Shown: one piece after another, positions 53,360 to 60,921 of the stretch
Numbering within the stretch: position 1 is the first letter of the stretch
Layout: each line of letters begins with the position of its first letter
Origin: Nocardia shimofusensis NBRC 100134
GTDB taxonomy: Bacteria > Actinomycetota > Actinomycetes > Mycobacteriales > Mycobacteriaceae
DNA length: 64,000 bases
Direction: 5' to 3'
Assembly (NCBI RefSeq): GCF_001613125.1
Contig: NZ_BDBT01000010.1
Location: 170,257 to 234,256, forward strand
Notes under the pieces: model-generated
Database searches by the model: none
What the model was told of the DNA's origin: nothing
Seen by the model: the letters and a program-made list of their open reading frames with translations, nothing else
Translations under genes and position numbers: made by a program

Positions 53360-55060
53360 TCAATGCAGTGCCTCCGCGATCGGTCCCAGTGCTAGGACGG
53401 GGAAGAAAGTGAGCGCCGCGACGAGGACGGTGGTGCCGGTGAGCAGACCACCGAAGCCCACGCCCGCGGTGGGAAGGGTGCCCGCGCTCGCGGGCGTGCG
53501 CTGCTGCGCGGCCAGCGAACCGGCCAGGGCGAGCGCGAACAGGATCGGCAGGAACCGGCCGAGCAGCATGCAGATGCCCAGCGACGACTGGAACCAGTCG
53601 CTGGTCACCGTGAGCCCGCCGAACGCGCTGCCGTTGTTGTTCGACGCCGAGGCGTAGGCGTAGAGCACTTCGGTGAAGCCGTGGACGGCGCCGGGTGTTC
53701 CCGGATCGCCGGAGTTGCCCAGGGCGCTGCCGGTGGCGGGCAGGATCACCGTCACGGCGGTGCCCGCCAGCACCAGCGCGGGCATCACCAGCACCGACAG
53801 CGCGGCCATGGTGATCTCGCGGCGGCGCAGCTTCTTGCCGAGGAATTCCGGGGTGCGTCCCACCAGCAGCCCGCCGACGAACACCGCGAGCACCGCGAGC
53901 ATCAGCATGCCGTAGAGGCCGCTGCCCACCCCGCCGGGCGCGATCTCGCCGAAGAGCATGTTCAGCAGCACCGCGCCGCCGCCGAGCGGGGACATGGAGT
54001 CGTGCGCGGAGTTCACCGCGCCGGTGCTGGTGCCGGTGGTGGTGACCGCGAACAGGACCGAGCCCGGAATGCCGAAGCGAACTTCCTTGCCCTCCATCAT
54101 GGTTCCCGCGGCGGTCGCCGCCGCGCCGCGCGCGCCGGATTCGGCGGCGAGCGTGACCGCGAGGACCGCGGCGTAGATCAGCGCCATCACCGCGAGGACT
54201 GTCAGCCCCTGGCGGCGATTACCGACGAGCGTGCCGAAGGTGCGGGTCAGAGCGACCGGGATGAGCAGGATCGCGATGATCTCGACGATATTGCTGACCG
54301 GCGTGGGGTTCTCGAAGGGATGGGCGGAGTTGGCGGCCAGGATGCCGCCGCCGTTGGTGCCCAGTTCCTTGATCGCCTCCTGGGAGGCGACCGGGCCGAG
54401 CGCGACGGTCAGCGCGTGCCCGTCCAGGCCGGTGGCGGTGAAACCGCTGCGATAGGACTGGACGACTCCCTGGCTCAACAGGATCAGGGCGACCACGAAC
54501 GACAGCGGCAGCAGGATGCGCAGCGTGCCGCGAGTGAGGTCGACCCAGAAGTTGCCGATCTCCCCGCCGCGCGCGGTACGGGCGAAGCCGCGGATCAACG
54601 CGACCGCGACACCCATGCCGACGGCCGCGGAGACGAAGTTCTGCACCGCGAGCCCGGTGGACTGGGTGAGCGGGCTCATCGTCGTCTCCGGGACATAGGA
54701 CTGCCAGTTGGTATTGGTGACGAAGGAGATCGCGGTGTTGAACGCGACCGCCGGGCTCACCCCGTCCAGCCCGTTGTTCAGCGGGAGAACACCCTGAACG
54801 CGTTGCAGGACATAGAGGAACAGGGCACCGGCCAGTGAGAAGCCCAGCACGCTGCCCGCGTACCCGTACCAGGTCTGTTCGGCCCGCGGGTCGACGCGGG
54901 CCAGCCGGTAGAACAGCGATTCGACCCGCAGGTCCTTCGACCGCAGATCTCCCTCGGTGGTGTACACCCGGGCCAGGTAGTCACCGAGCGGTACATAGAC
55001 GAGCGCGAGAACTGCCACGACCACGGCGATCTGCAGTCCCGCGGCGAAAGCGGGTGACAT
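53360..55060 (-). CDS. kdpA: K+-transporting ATPase subunit KdpA
   Basis: The product of 566 residues has ten or so membrane helices with four selectivity-filter-like loops: FNTAISFVTNTNWQSY, ELGTNGGGILAANSAHPFENP, TTGTSTGAVNSAHDS and NNNGSAFGG. KdpA is the K+-binding channel-like subunit of KdpFABC. Its stop codon touches the right tip of the TnpB element; the downstream kdpB lies on the other side. The start is 6 nt after the kdpF stop. Confidence 0.95.
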   Translation of the reverse strand: MSPAFAAGLQIAVVVAVLALVYVPLGDYLARVYTTEGDLRSKDLRVESLFYRLARVDPRAEQTWYGYAGSVLGFSLAGALFLYVLQRVQGVLPLNNGLDGVSPAVAFNTAISFVTNTNWQSYVPETTMSPLTQSTGLAVQNFVSAAVGMGVAVALIRGFARTARGGEIGNFWVDLTRGTLRILLPLSFVVALILLSQGVVQSYRSGFTATGLDGHALTVALGPVASQEAIKELGTNGGGILAANSAHPFENPTPVSNIVEIIAILLIPVALTRTFGTLVGNRRQGLTVLAVMALIYAAVLAVTLAAESGARGAAATAAGTMMEGKEVRFGIPGSVLFAVTTTGTSTGAVNSAHDSMSPLGGGAVLLNMLFGEIAPGGVGSGLYGMLMLAVLAVFVGGLLVGRTPEFLGKKLRRREITMAALSVLVMPALVLAGTAVTVILPATGSALGNSGDPGTPGAVHGFTEVLYAYASASNNNGSAFGGLTVTSDWFQSSLGICMLLGRFLPILFALALAGSLAAQQRTPASAGTLPTAGVGFGGLLTGTTVLVAALTFFPVLALGPIAEALH

Positions 55061-55066
55061 CCGACC

Positions 55067-55165
55067 TCAGAACCTCTCCGGGTCGAGCAACGCCGTCAGC
55101 AGGTAGACCACCGACGCCACTGCCATGAGCAGCAAGGCCACGCTCGTGACCCCCGCCCAGGTCAT
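55067..55165 (-). CDS. kdpF: K+-transporting ATPase subunit KdpF
   Basis: A 32-residue single-helix protein, too short for usual ORF listing. It reads MTWAGVTSVALLLMAVASVV and then YLLTALLDPERF, the conserved KdpF end. KdpF stabilises the complex in the membrane. Its start overlaps the stop of the preceding small gene (ATGA), and kdpA follows 6 nt later. Confidence 0.9.
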   Translation of the reverse strand: MTWAGVTSVALLLMAVASVVYLLTALLDPERF

Positions 55166-55341
55166 CGGTCCGTCCCCGCACCATCGAGCGCCTGGCCGTC
55201 GGGACCGTGCGCGTCGCTGTCTCGGTCGAGAACGCGGGGCGCCACAGGCCCGCCCCCGGCTCGCCCGTTGATCGCGCGCAACACCAGCGCGCAGGCGAGG
55301 AAGCCCGCGAAGATCAACACCACGTAGGCGGCGTCAGCCAT
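55162..55341 (-). CDS. Small membrane protein heading the kdp operon
   Basis: The product of 59 residues has one N-terminal membrane helix (ADAAYVVLIFAGFLACALVL) and a charged disordered tail. AAGGA lies about 6 nt upstream of ATG 55341, and its stop overlaps the kdpF start by 4 nt. It is the first gene of the kdp operon. Similar short proteins exist ahead of kdpF in other actinobacteria; the function is unknown. The 168 nt upstream (to 55510) would hold the KdpE-controlled promoter. Confidence 0.75.
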   Translation of the reverse strand: MADAAYVVLIFAGFLACALVLRAINGRAGGGPVAPRVLDRDSDAHGPDGQALDGAGTDR

Positions 55342-55510
55342 CTCTCATCCTTGCGTCGGAACACAGACGCCGATCGGCGTCCTGAGCACACGATGCGTCG
55401 GAATCGGAGGCCGGGCGCCGATCCTGGCGGAATCTTGACGGGCGGGCGGGCGGTCCTTACGCGATCTTTACAGCGCCGCCGCCCCCCGTTTCAGAGCCGC
55501 TGTGGATGGA

Positions 55511-56002
55511 TCACGCCCGGCGGCAGACGCACGGTGGATACCGCGTCAGCCGTGGTGGAGGCAGAGACCACCCCCGCAGCGCCACTCCGGTCCGGCTCCG
55601 CAGTTCGTCGAGGGAGATCCCGTAGGTCGCCCGCACCCGCACGCCGTCGCCGGTGATCTCGAAGACCGCGTGGTCGGTGTAGACGCGGCTGACGCAGCGC
55701 CGGCCGGTGAGCGGGTAGGTGCACTCCGCCACCAGCTTCGAGGTCCCGTCGCGGGTGAACAGCGACATCATCACGAAGACCTGTTTCGCCCCGATGGCCA
55801 GGTCCATCGCGCCGCCGACGGCGGGGATCGAGCCGGGCTTGCCGGTATCCCAGTTGGCGAGGTCACCACTCACGGAGACCTGGAAGGCACCGAGCACGCA
55901 CACGTCGAGATGGCCGCCGCGCATCATGGCGAAGGAATCGGCGTGGTGGAAGTACGACGCTCCCGGCGTCTCGATCACCGGGACCTTGCCCGCGATGGAC
56001 AT
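55511..56002 (-). pseudogene. 3-oxoacid CoA-transferase subunit B, N-terminally truncated
   Basis: The 163-codon frame contains the C-terminal half of an SCOT subunit B: PGASYFHHADSFAMMRGGHLD, VLGAFQVSVSGDLANWDTGK, MDLAIGAKQVFVMMSLFTRDG, CTYPLTGRRCVSRVYTDHAVFE. The intact subunit has about 215 residues; the first 90-100, with the GLPTLV region and catalytic Glu segment, are missing. The frame begins at a point where it is joined to a divergent unrelated gene. A non-family tail of about 20 residues ends the ORF. It cannot be active. Confidence 0.85.
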
Positions 56003-56278
56003 CGTCCTGACCGCGAATGGTCACGACTTCACCTTCGATGACGCCGACGCCCTGACCTACGAGGTCTACGGCGCCGACGCCTTCTTCGAACTCATCGACG
56101 ACTCGAATCCGGCACTCGTGCGCACCGTGGCACAAGAGCAACTCGTCTACTGGTTACGCGGAAAGGGAAAGCGTTGCCCGAGGCCCTGCGGGCGGCAGGA
56201 GCCGGGGGGTTCGCCGAACGTGTGCGCCGGCACCTCCAGACGATGGACGTCGGTCGAATTTTCGCAGCTGGCCCATAG
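55995..56278 (+). pseudogene. Frameshifted small gene of unknown family
   Basis: The ATG at 55995 starts MDIVLTANGHDFTFDDADAL and continues TYEVYGADAFFELIDDSNP to QEQLVYWLRGKG. Near 56160-56170 (GGAAAGGGAAAGCG) a single missing base shifts the frame; the other frame goes on naturally as ALPEALRAAGAGGFAERVRR and HLQTMDVGRIFAAGP to a stop at 56276-56278. The restored product would be about 94 residues. Either a real frameshift mutation or a sequencing error in a homopurine run. The start overlaps the truncated CoA-transferase by 8 bp. Confidence 0.65.
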
Positions 56279-56520
56279 TCCTGATTCAGAGCCGCACGCC
56301 CCCAGAGCCTCGACCGAGAACCAGGGCACCAACGCATCCGGCCGTCGAGCGCGAACCGTACTGTGACCTCGGCGGCAGCCCGCTCGTCAGCCCACAGCAC
56401 ACGGCACACCCTCGCTGGACACTTTCGACGGCAGCCTTCTCCATCGAGTGGGTGACTCCCGACCGCGACCCGAGTACGGTCGGGCGAGTCGACAACGAAG
56501 CCGCCCGTCTTGGAGCGACG

Positions 56521-57672
56521 ATGACGAGAACCAGAGATCCTGCGTCCATCCGCCCTCGGAGAGCCGATGGACGCTCGGGCGGGCGCCGATCATCGCTCGG
56601 CCGGGCCGGGCTCGCGGCGGCTGCGACACTGGCAGTGCTTGCCTCCTCCTGCTCCGCATCGGAGGACAACAGCAGCACACAAGTACCGACTGCGGGCAGC
56701 GAGATTCCAGGATTCGAGCCGGAGGCGGAGATCGCTCGTGACATAGATATTCCCTGGGGCCTGGGGTTCCTCCCCGACGGCGCGGCATTGGTCGCCGAAC
56801 GCGACACCGCCCGCATTCTGCGCATCGAACAAGGCCGACCCCCGCAGGAGGTCTACCGCGTGCCCGGCGTGGTCGCCGAGGGCGAAGGCGGCCTGCTCGG
56901 CCTCGCCCTCTCCCCCACCCACGCCGACGACGGCTACGTCTACGCCTACTTCACCGCCGCCGACGACAACCGCATCGTCCGCTTCCGGCTCGACGGCGCC
57001 CCGCAACCGATCTTCACCGGAATCGCCAAGGCGGACAACCACAACGGCGGCCGGATCGCCTTCGGCCCCGACGGCATGCTCTACGCGGGCACCGGCGACG
57101 CCGAAGACCCCGACCTCGCCCAGGACCCGACCTCACCGAACGGCAAGATCCTGCGCCTGACCCCGGAGGGCTCGCCCGCACCCGGTAACCCGACAACCGA
57201 TTCCCCCGTCTACAGCCTCGGTCACCGAAACGTCCAGGGCCTGGCGTGGGACAGTGCCGGTCGCCTCTTCGCCGCCGAATTCGGCCAGAACTTGTTCGAC
57301 GAGATCAATCGGATCGAACCCGGCAGGAACTACGGCTGGCCCGCGGTGCAGGGCGGGGGCGGAGCGGACGACGGATACACCGACCCGCTGCTGATCTGGA
57401 CGCCCTCGGAAGCATCACCGTCCGGCATCGCGATCACCCGTGACACCCTCTACGTCGCCGCACTGCGTGGGAAGCGGCTGTGGACGGCGCCGCTGAGCGC
57501 GGGAACGACAGGTGAACCACGCGCCGTCCTGGACGGCACCTACGGCAGAGTCCGCACTGTGACCGTCGCCCCGGACGGCGCCCTGTGGCTCACCACCTCC
57601 AACACCGACGGCCGGGGCGACGTCCGGGACGGAGACGACCGGGTCCTCCGCTTCCCCCGCCAGAACTCGTGA
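56521..57672 (+). CDS. PQQ-dependent sugar dehydrogenase family lipoprotein
   Basis: The product of 383 residues starts at ATG 56521 (GGAGCGACG upstream), with a signal peptide and lipobox VLASSCSAS (Cys about residue 44). The mature part is a six-bladed beta-propeller of the soluble glucose/aldose dehydrogenase type: IPWGLGFLPDGAALVAERD, GEGGLLGLALSP, NHNGGRIAFGPDGMLYAGTGD, LGHRNVQGLAWDSAGRLFAAEFGQ, EINRIEPGRNYGWPAVQG. It should oxidise sugars with PQQ or bind other ligands. It stands in a zone of broken genes but is intact. Confidence 0.88.
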   Translation: MTRTRDPASIRPRRADGRSGGRRSSLGRAGLAAAATLAVLASSCSASEDNSSTQVPTAGSEIPGFEPEAEIARDIDIPWGLGFLPDGAALVAERDTARILRIEQGRPPQEVYRVPGVVAEGEGGLLGLALSPTHADDGYVYAYFTAADDNRIVRFRLDGAPQPIFTGIAKADNHNGGRIAFGPDGMLYAGTGDAEDPDLAQDPTSPNGKILRLTPEGSPAPGNPTTDSPVYSLGHRNVQGLAWDSAGRLFAAEFGQNLFDEINRIEPGRNYGWPAVQGGGGADDGYTDPLLIWTPSEASPSGIAITRDTLYVAALRGKRLWTAPLSAGTTGEPRAVLDGTYGRVRTVTVAPDGALWLTTSNTDGRGDVRDGDDRVLRFPRQNS

Positions 57673-57737
57673 AAGCGGAAGCCGCCGGCCTTCCCGTCGA
57701 CTGAACGCACCCACGCACCGTCACCCCGGCTGGAAAC

Positions 57738-58112
57738 TCACCTCAACGGCAATCGAACGCCTCGGTTCGGCCACCGCTTCCCGGCGGGGTCGACGAGGAG
57801 TCGGAGCACATGACTACGCCAGCCGCCGTTCATGAACCGGCGAGCGAGTTGCCGGGTGGGATCATCCGGGTCGAACCCGGAGTGTTCGAGAAAGAGGCGA
57901 GTGCCCGTCTCCTCGGGCTGCAGCGTCCAAGTGACCTCGATCGCCATCCGGTCCGGATCGGCCGCGTCGGCCCAGCTGATGCGCAGCCGCTTCGGCGGCG
58001 TGCACTCCAGCACTCGGCAGGCGATCTGCCCGGAGAATCCGGTCTGCAGGACGTAGCCGTTGCCGTCCGGGTCGGCGAATGTCACCTGCTTGCCCCACGG
58101 GGGTCCCGAACG
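57738..58112 (-). pseudogene. Chimeric remnant: VOC C-terminus joined to an SRPBCC/AHSA1 domain
   Basis: Read on the minus strand the remnant begins with SGPPWGKQVTFADPDGNGYV, the closing motif of a VOC protein. It continues directly into the middle of an AHSA1 domain (CRVLECTPPKRLRISW, then EVTWTLQPEETGTRLFLEHS and GFDPDDPTRQLARRFMNGGW). The starts of both proteins are missing, so it is probably a deletion joint between two neighbouring genes. The upstream 34 codons are AT-rich noncoding sequence of the Fic promoter. Confidence 0.7.
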
Positions 58113-58127
58113 GATATGACAAGAGAT

Positions 58128-58154
58128 TTGACATGTCCAGAGAACGTGTAAAAA
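58128..58154 (+). promoter_or_regulatory. Putative AT-rich promoter of the Fic gene
   Basis: TTGACA at 58128-58133 is an exact -35 consensus; TAAAAA at 58149-58154 follows after 15 bp as a weak -10. The 80 bp around are far AT-richer than the rest of the window. Inference from sequence only. Confidence 0.4.
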
Positions 58155-58182
58155 AAATCCGAAAAACTTTACATATGGAACG

Positions 58183-59286
58183 ATGCGTGACACCTTCGTG
58201 CACATGACCACGTGGCAGCCCGAGGTTCCCTACAACGATCTTCCGCCCGTGCCGCATGCGGCGGACCTCGAGACCCATGACGTGCTCAAAGCCGCGATCC
58301 GCGCCAACAGGACCCTCGCTCAGCTCGACCAAGCGGCCATGGCCATACCCAACCCGACCGTGCTGATCAATACGATCCCACTCCTGGAAGCCCAGGCCAG
58401 CTCCGAGATCGAGAACATCGTCACCACCACCGACGCCCTCTTCCAACATGCCGACGACGACGCGAACGCCGACGCGGCTACTCGTGAAACTCTGCGCTAC
58501 CGCAGTGCCCTGCGCATCGGCCACGACCATGTGACAGCCCGTGGCCTGACCACATCGACAGCCGTGGAAGTGTGCAGCACGATCAAGGGCCGCGACATGC
58601 AGCTGCGGTCACTGCCCGGCACCCGGATCGGGAATCCACTCACCGGTGCCGTCATCTACAGCCCGCCCGAGGGCAGGGAGGTGATCGCCACCAAGCTCGC
58701 CGAATGGGAACGCTTCGTCCACTCCGACGATGGCATCGACCCACTGATCGCCATGGCGGCCGCGCACTACCAATTCGAGGCCATCCACCCCTTCTCCGAC
58801 GGCAACGGCCGAACCGGCCGGATTCTGAATGTGCTGATGCTGTGTGAAGCGGGCCTGCTGCGGCTGCCGGTGCTCTACCTGTCGCGCTACATCATCGATA
58901 CCAAGCAGCAGTATTACGACCGGCTGCGCGCTGTCACCGCCGAGGCGGCATGGGAGCCGTGGTTGCTCTACATCCTCGAAGGTGTCGCCCGAACTTCCGA
59001 GACCACGCTGAGCAAGATCACCGCGATCCGTGAACTCCAGGACGACTTCTCCGCCCGCGCCCGCGCGGTGTCCCGAGGCGGCGGCGACTCCGAATTCCAG
59101 GCCGTACTCTTCGAACAACCGTACTGCAGGATCGCGACGGTCATGCAGCGCTGCAACATTTCTCGACCCACCGCCACATCGTGGCTGAACGGTTTGGCGC
59201 AGGCCGGAATGCTACAGAACCTGAAGGTCGGGCGTGACCGGGTATTCGTCAACCGCGAGTTTCTGCAGCTGCTGACCACGCCGTAG
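58183..59286 (+). CDS. Fic family AMPylase-like protein
   Basis: The product of 367 residues has the Fic motif HPFSDGNGRTGR (about 202-213) with all active-site residues intact. An N-terminal inhibitory helix motif SSEIEN (about 73-78; S/T-x3-E-G/N) marks a class II Fic, which inhibits itself through the Glu. A C-terminal winged-helix segment (CNISRPTATSWLNGLAQAG) follows. Fic proteins transfer AMP (or other nucleotides) to Ser, Thr or Tyr of target proteins. The start at 58183 or 58204 (MTTWQPEV) is open. It lies in a decayed accessory zone and has its own AT-rich promoter, so it is probably acquired. Confidence 0.92.
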   Translation: MRDTFVHMTTWQPEVPYNDLPPVPHAADLETHDVLKAAIRANRTLAQLDQAAMAIPNPTVLINTIPLLEAQASSEIENIVTTTDALFQHADDDANADAATRETLRYRSALRIGHDHVTARGLTTSTAVEVCSTIKGRDMQLRSLPGTRIGNPLTGAVIYSPPEGREVIATKLAEWERFVHSDDGIDPLIAMAAAHYQFEAIHPFSDGNGRTGRILNVLMLCEAGLLRLPVLYLSRYIIDTKQQYYDRLRAVTAEAAWEPWLLYILEGVARTSETTLSKITAIRELQDDFSARARAVSRGGGDSEFQAVLFEQPYCRIATVMQRCNISRPTATSWLNGLAQAGMLQNLKVGRDRVFVNREFLQLLTTP

Positions 59287-59414
59287 GACGCATGCGGTCG
59301 TTGAGATCCACACCGCAGCAGACCCATGTGCTCATAGCCCGGCGCGCCGCGACGGGTCGACATGCGGCATCACCCGGACAATCATCGAGACATCCGACCT
59401 GGCAGGAGATCCGC

Positions 59415-59768
59415 ATGCGAGTGAACCGCATATCGACCAACCTTCCGGTAGCCGACATCGGCGCCGCGAAGAGCTTCTACACCGATTTCCTCGGCCTGAG
59501 CACCGAGGAGTTCGATCTCGGCTGGGTCGCCCGGTTCACCTCGCCCACGACCGGCGCCCACGTGCAACTGGTGACGAGCGATGCCACCGCACCCGAGGAC
59601 TCGGCCATCTCCGTCCATGTGGACGACCTCGACGCCGCCTACGAGGAGGCCCGCCGACGCGGTTATGAGATCGTGCACCCGCTCACCACCGAGGAGTGGG
59701 GCGTGCGGAGGTTCTTCGTCCGCGCGCCGGACGGCACCGTGGTCAACATCGTCGCCCACCACGACTGA
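59415..59768 (+). CDS. VOC (glyoxalase/bleomycin-resistance) family protein
   Basis: The product of 117 residues begins MRVNRISTNLPVADIGAAKS and has the paired betaalphabetabetabeta motifs of a VOC protein (SFYTDFLGL, ISVHVDDLDAAYEEARRRG, VRAPDGTVVNIVAH). AGGAG lies 7 nt before ATG 59415. The end of this gene resembles the VOC tail found in the chimeric remnant at 57.7-58.1 kb in family only. Function unknown; antibiotic binding or a metal-dependent reaction is possible. Confidence 0.85.
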   Translation: MRVNRISTNLPVADIGAAKSFYTDFLGLSTEEFDLGWVARFTSPTTGAHVQLVTSDATAPEDSAISVHVDDLDAAYEEARRRGYEIVHPLTTEEWGVRRFFVRAPDGTVVNIVAHHD

Positions 59769-59817
59769 CCCGTCCGCCCCAGCAGATTTCCCGCCCGCCC
59801 GGCTCGATTCTGCTCGC

Positions 59818-60092
59818 CTGCGCAGGGCGATACGGTTTCCACCGCGACGAGTTCTACATCCGCGAATCCGGTCGGCCATCCGGCCTGGGGCTACCCCGAC
59901 CATCCGCCGCTGAGCCCGCTGCTCGCCCGGATCGCCGGCGAACTCGCACCGAATTCCCTGCTGGCACTGTGCATCCCGGCAGCCTTCGCGGCCGCCGTGA
60001 CCGCGCTACTGATCGCCCGGGAGTTCGGTGGCGAGCGCCGCGCGCAGTTCCTCGCATCGTCCATCGCGGCGGGTTCGATCCTGGTGCTGTAG
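59818..60092 (+). pseudogene. Glycosyltransferase-39 (dolichyl-phosphate-mannose mannosyltransferase-like) remnant
   Basis: One frame gives RYGFHRDEFYI and the next, after a frameshift near 59865-59880, gives GHPAWGYPDHPPLSPLLARI, then helix-like LLALCIPAAFAAAVTALLIA and a stop at 60090. RYGxHRDE...GHPAWGYPDHPPL is typical of actinobacterial GT39-type membrane glycosyltransferases, normally over 450 residues. Only the first quarter remains, with no proper start. Confidence 0.75.
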
Positions 60093-60286
60093 TCCACGGC
60101 GCCGGGATGCAGTCCGATCGACAGCACCGCCGGTGTTCTGGAATTGCGCTGACTTACTGAGACCTCCGGTTCTGCCACGATCATGAACTGCGCGAGAGAA
60201 GCAACCGCCAACGGTGCTGCGATCATTCCAGCCCTCCCCGTGCTCCATCCATGCCGACGCCGCGAAAAGCTTCTGCCATTCAGTGG

Positions 60287-60592
60287 TCACCGATAGGGCG
60301 ACCAGCCCGGTGTGCGCGGGACAACCGTCCGTGGCGCGATCAGCGTGCAGGCCAGTGTGAGCGCCTTCGAGGCCGAGCCGAAGTGCGCCATGCTCGGGGC
60401 GAGGATCACGACGGCACCGACCGCGTGCGCGGTATGGGCGATCAGTGTGGTTGGCATATATGTGTTTTCGTCGACCGTGATCACGGTGGCGAGGCGGCAA
60501 CCGTGCTGGACGGCCAACTCGGCAAGCGCGGTCCGATCGAGGGCCTCGCACTCACTCATACCGAGGTTCACCAGTCCGACTGCGGTGCCCAT
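60287..60592 (-). CDS. Small protein with weak resemblance to serine-recombinase folds
   Basis: The product of 101 residues is an alpha/beta protein: ALAELAVQHGCRLATVITVD, TYMPTTLIAHTAHAVGAVVI, LAPSMAHFGSASKALTLAC. The VILAPSMAHFG segment is like VVVPSLxHFG of actinobacterial proteins related to the serine-recombinase N-terminal fold, but the catalytic Ser is absent. It overlaps the preceding gene on the same strand by 25 bp. Function unknown. Confidence 0.6.
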   Translation of the reverse strand: MGTAVGLVNLGMSECEALDRTALAELAVQHGCRLATVITVDENTYMPTTLIAHTAHAVGAVVILAPSMAHFGSASKALTLACTLIAPRTVVPRTPGWSPYR

Positions 60593-60858
60593 TCGTCACC
60601 TTCCATCAGTCCGCGGTCGCGGAAGTAGCGGTAGTCGTCGGCGCTGACAAGGATCGCCGCGACTCGGGTCGAGCAGTGCCAAGGGCATCGGCCGTGCAGG
60701 AGCAGCACTTTCGCGGCGTCGACCGGTGAGCGCACGGGCCAGTGCGGATTGTCTTGGCGGAGCCGGTCGGTGGCCGTGCGATCACGAATGGTGAAGGCAT
60801 GGGTGATCGGGATGACGCCGCCGACAGGCGACATCGGCTCCGGACTGTCAGCGACCAT
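60568..60858 (-). CDS. Small hypothetical protein paired with the gene at 60287
   Basis: The product of 96 residues contains TDRLRQDNPHWPVRSPVDAA, LLHGRCPWHCSTRVAAIL and ADDYRYFRDRGLMEGDEW, with a CxxxC-like pair of cysteines (RCPWHCS). It is soluble and charged, starts at ATG 60858, and its 3' end overlaps the next gene by 25 bp, so they are co-expressed. I do not recognise a family. Confidence 0.6.
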   Translation of the reverse strand: MVADSPEPMSPVGGVIPITHAFTIRDRTATDRLRQDNPHWPVRSPVDAAKVLLLHGRCPWHCSTRVAAILVSADDYRYFRDRGLMEGDEWAPQSDW

Positions 60859-60921
60859 GACGGCACTCCCCTCCCCGACCGCCCGACCACCCCGCCCCGC
60901 CTCGCTCGCGCCGTAGCGCCC

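Noticed and set aside
53265..53362. Target-site duplication flanking the TnpB element
   Set aside because: None found; this agrees with IS200/IS605-type insertion, which makes no duplication.
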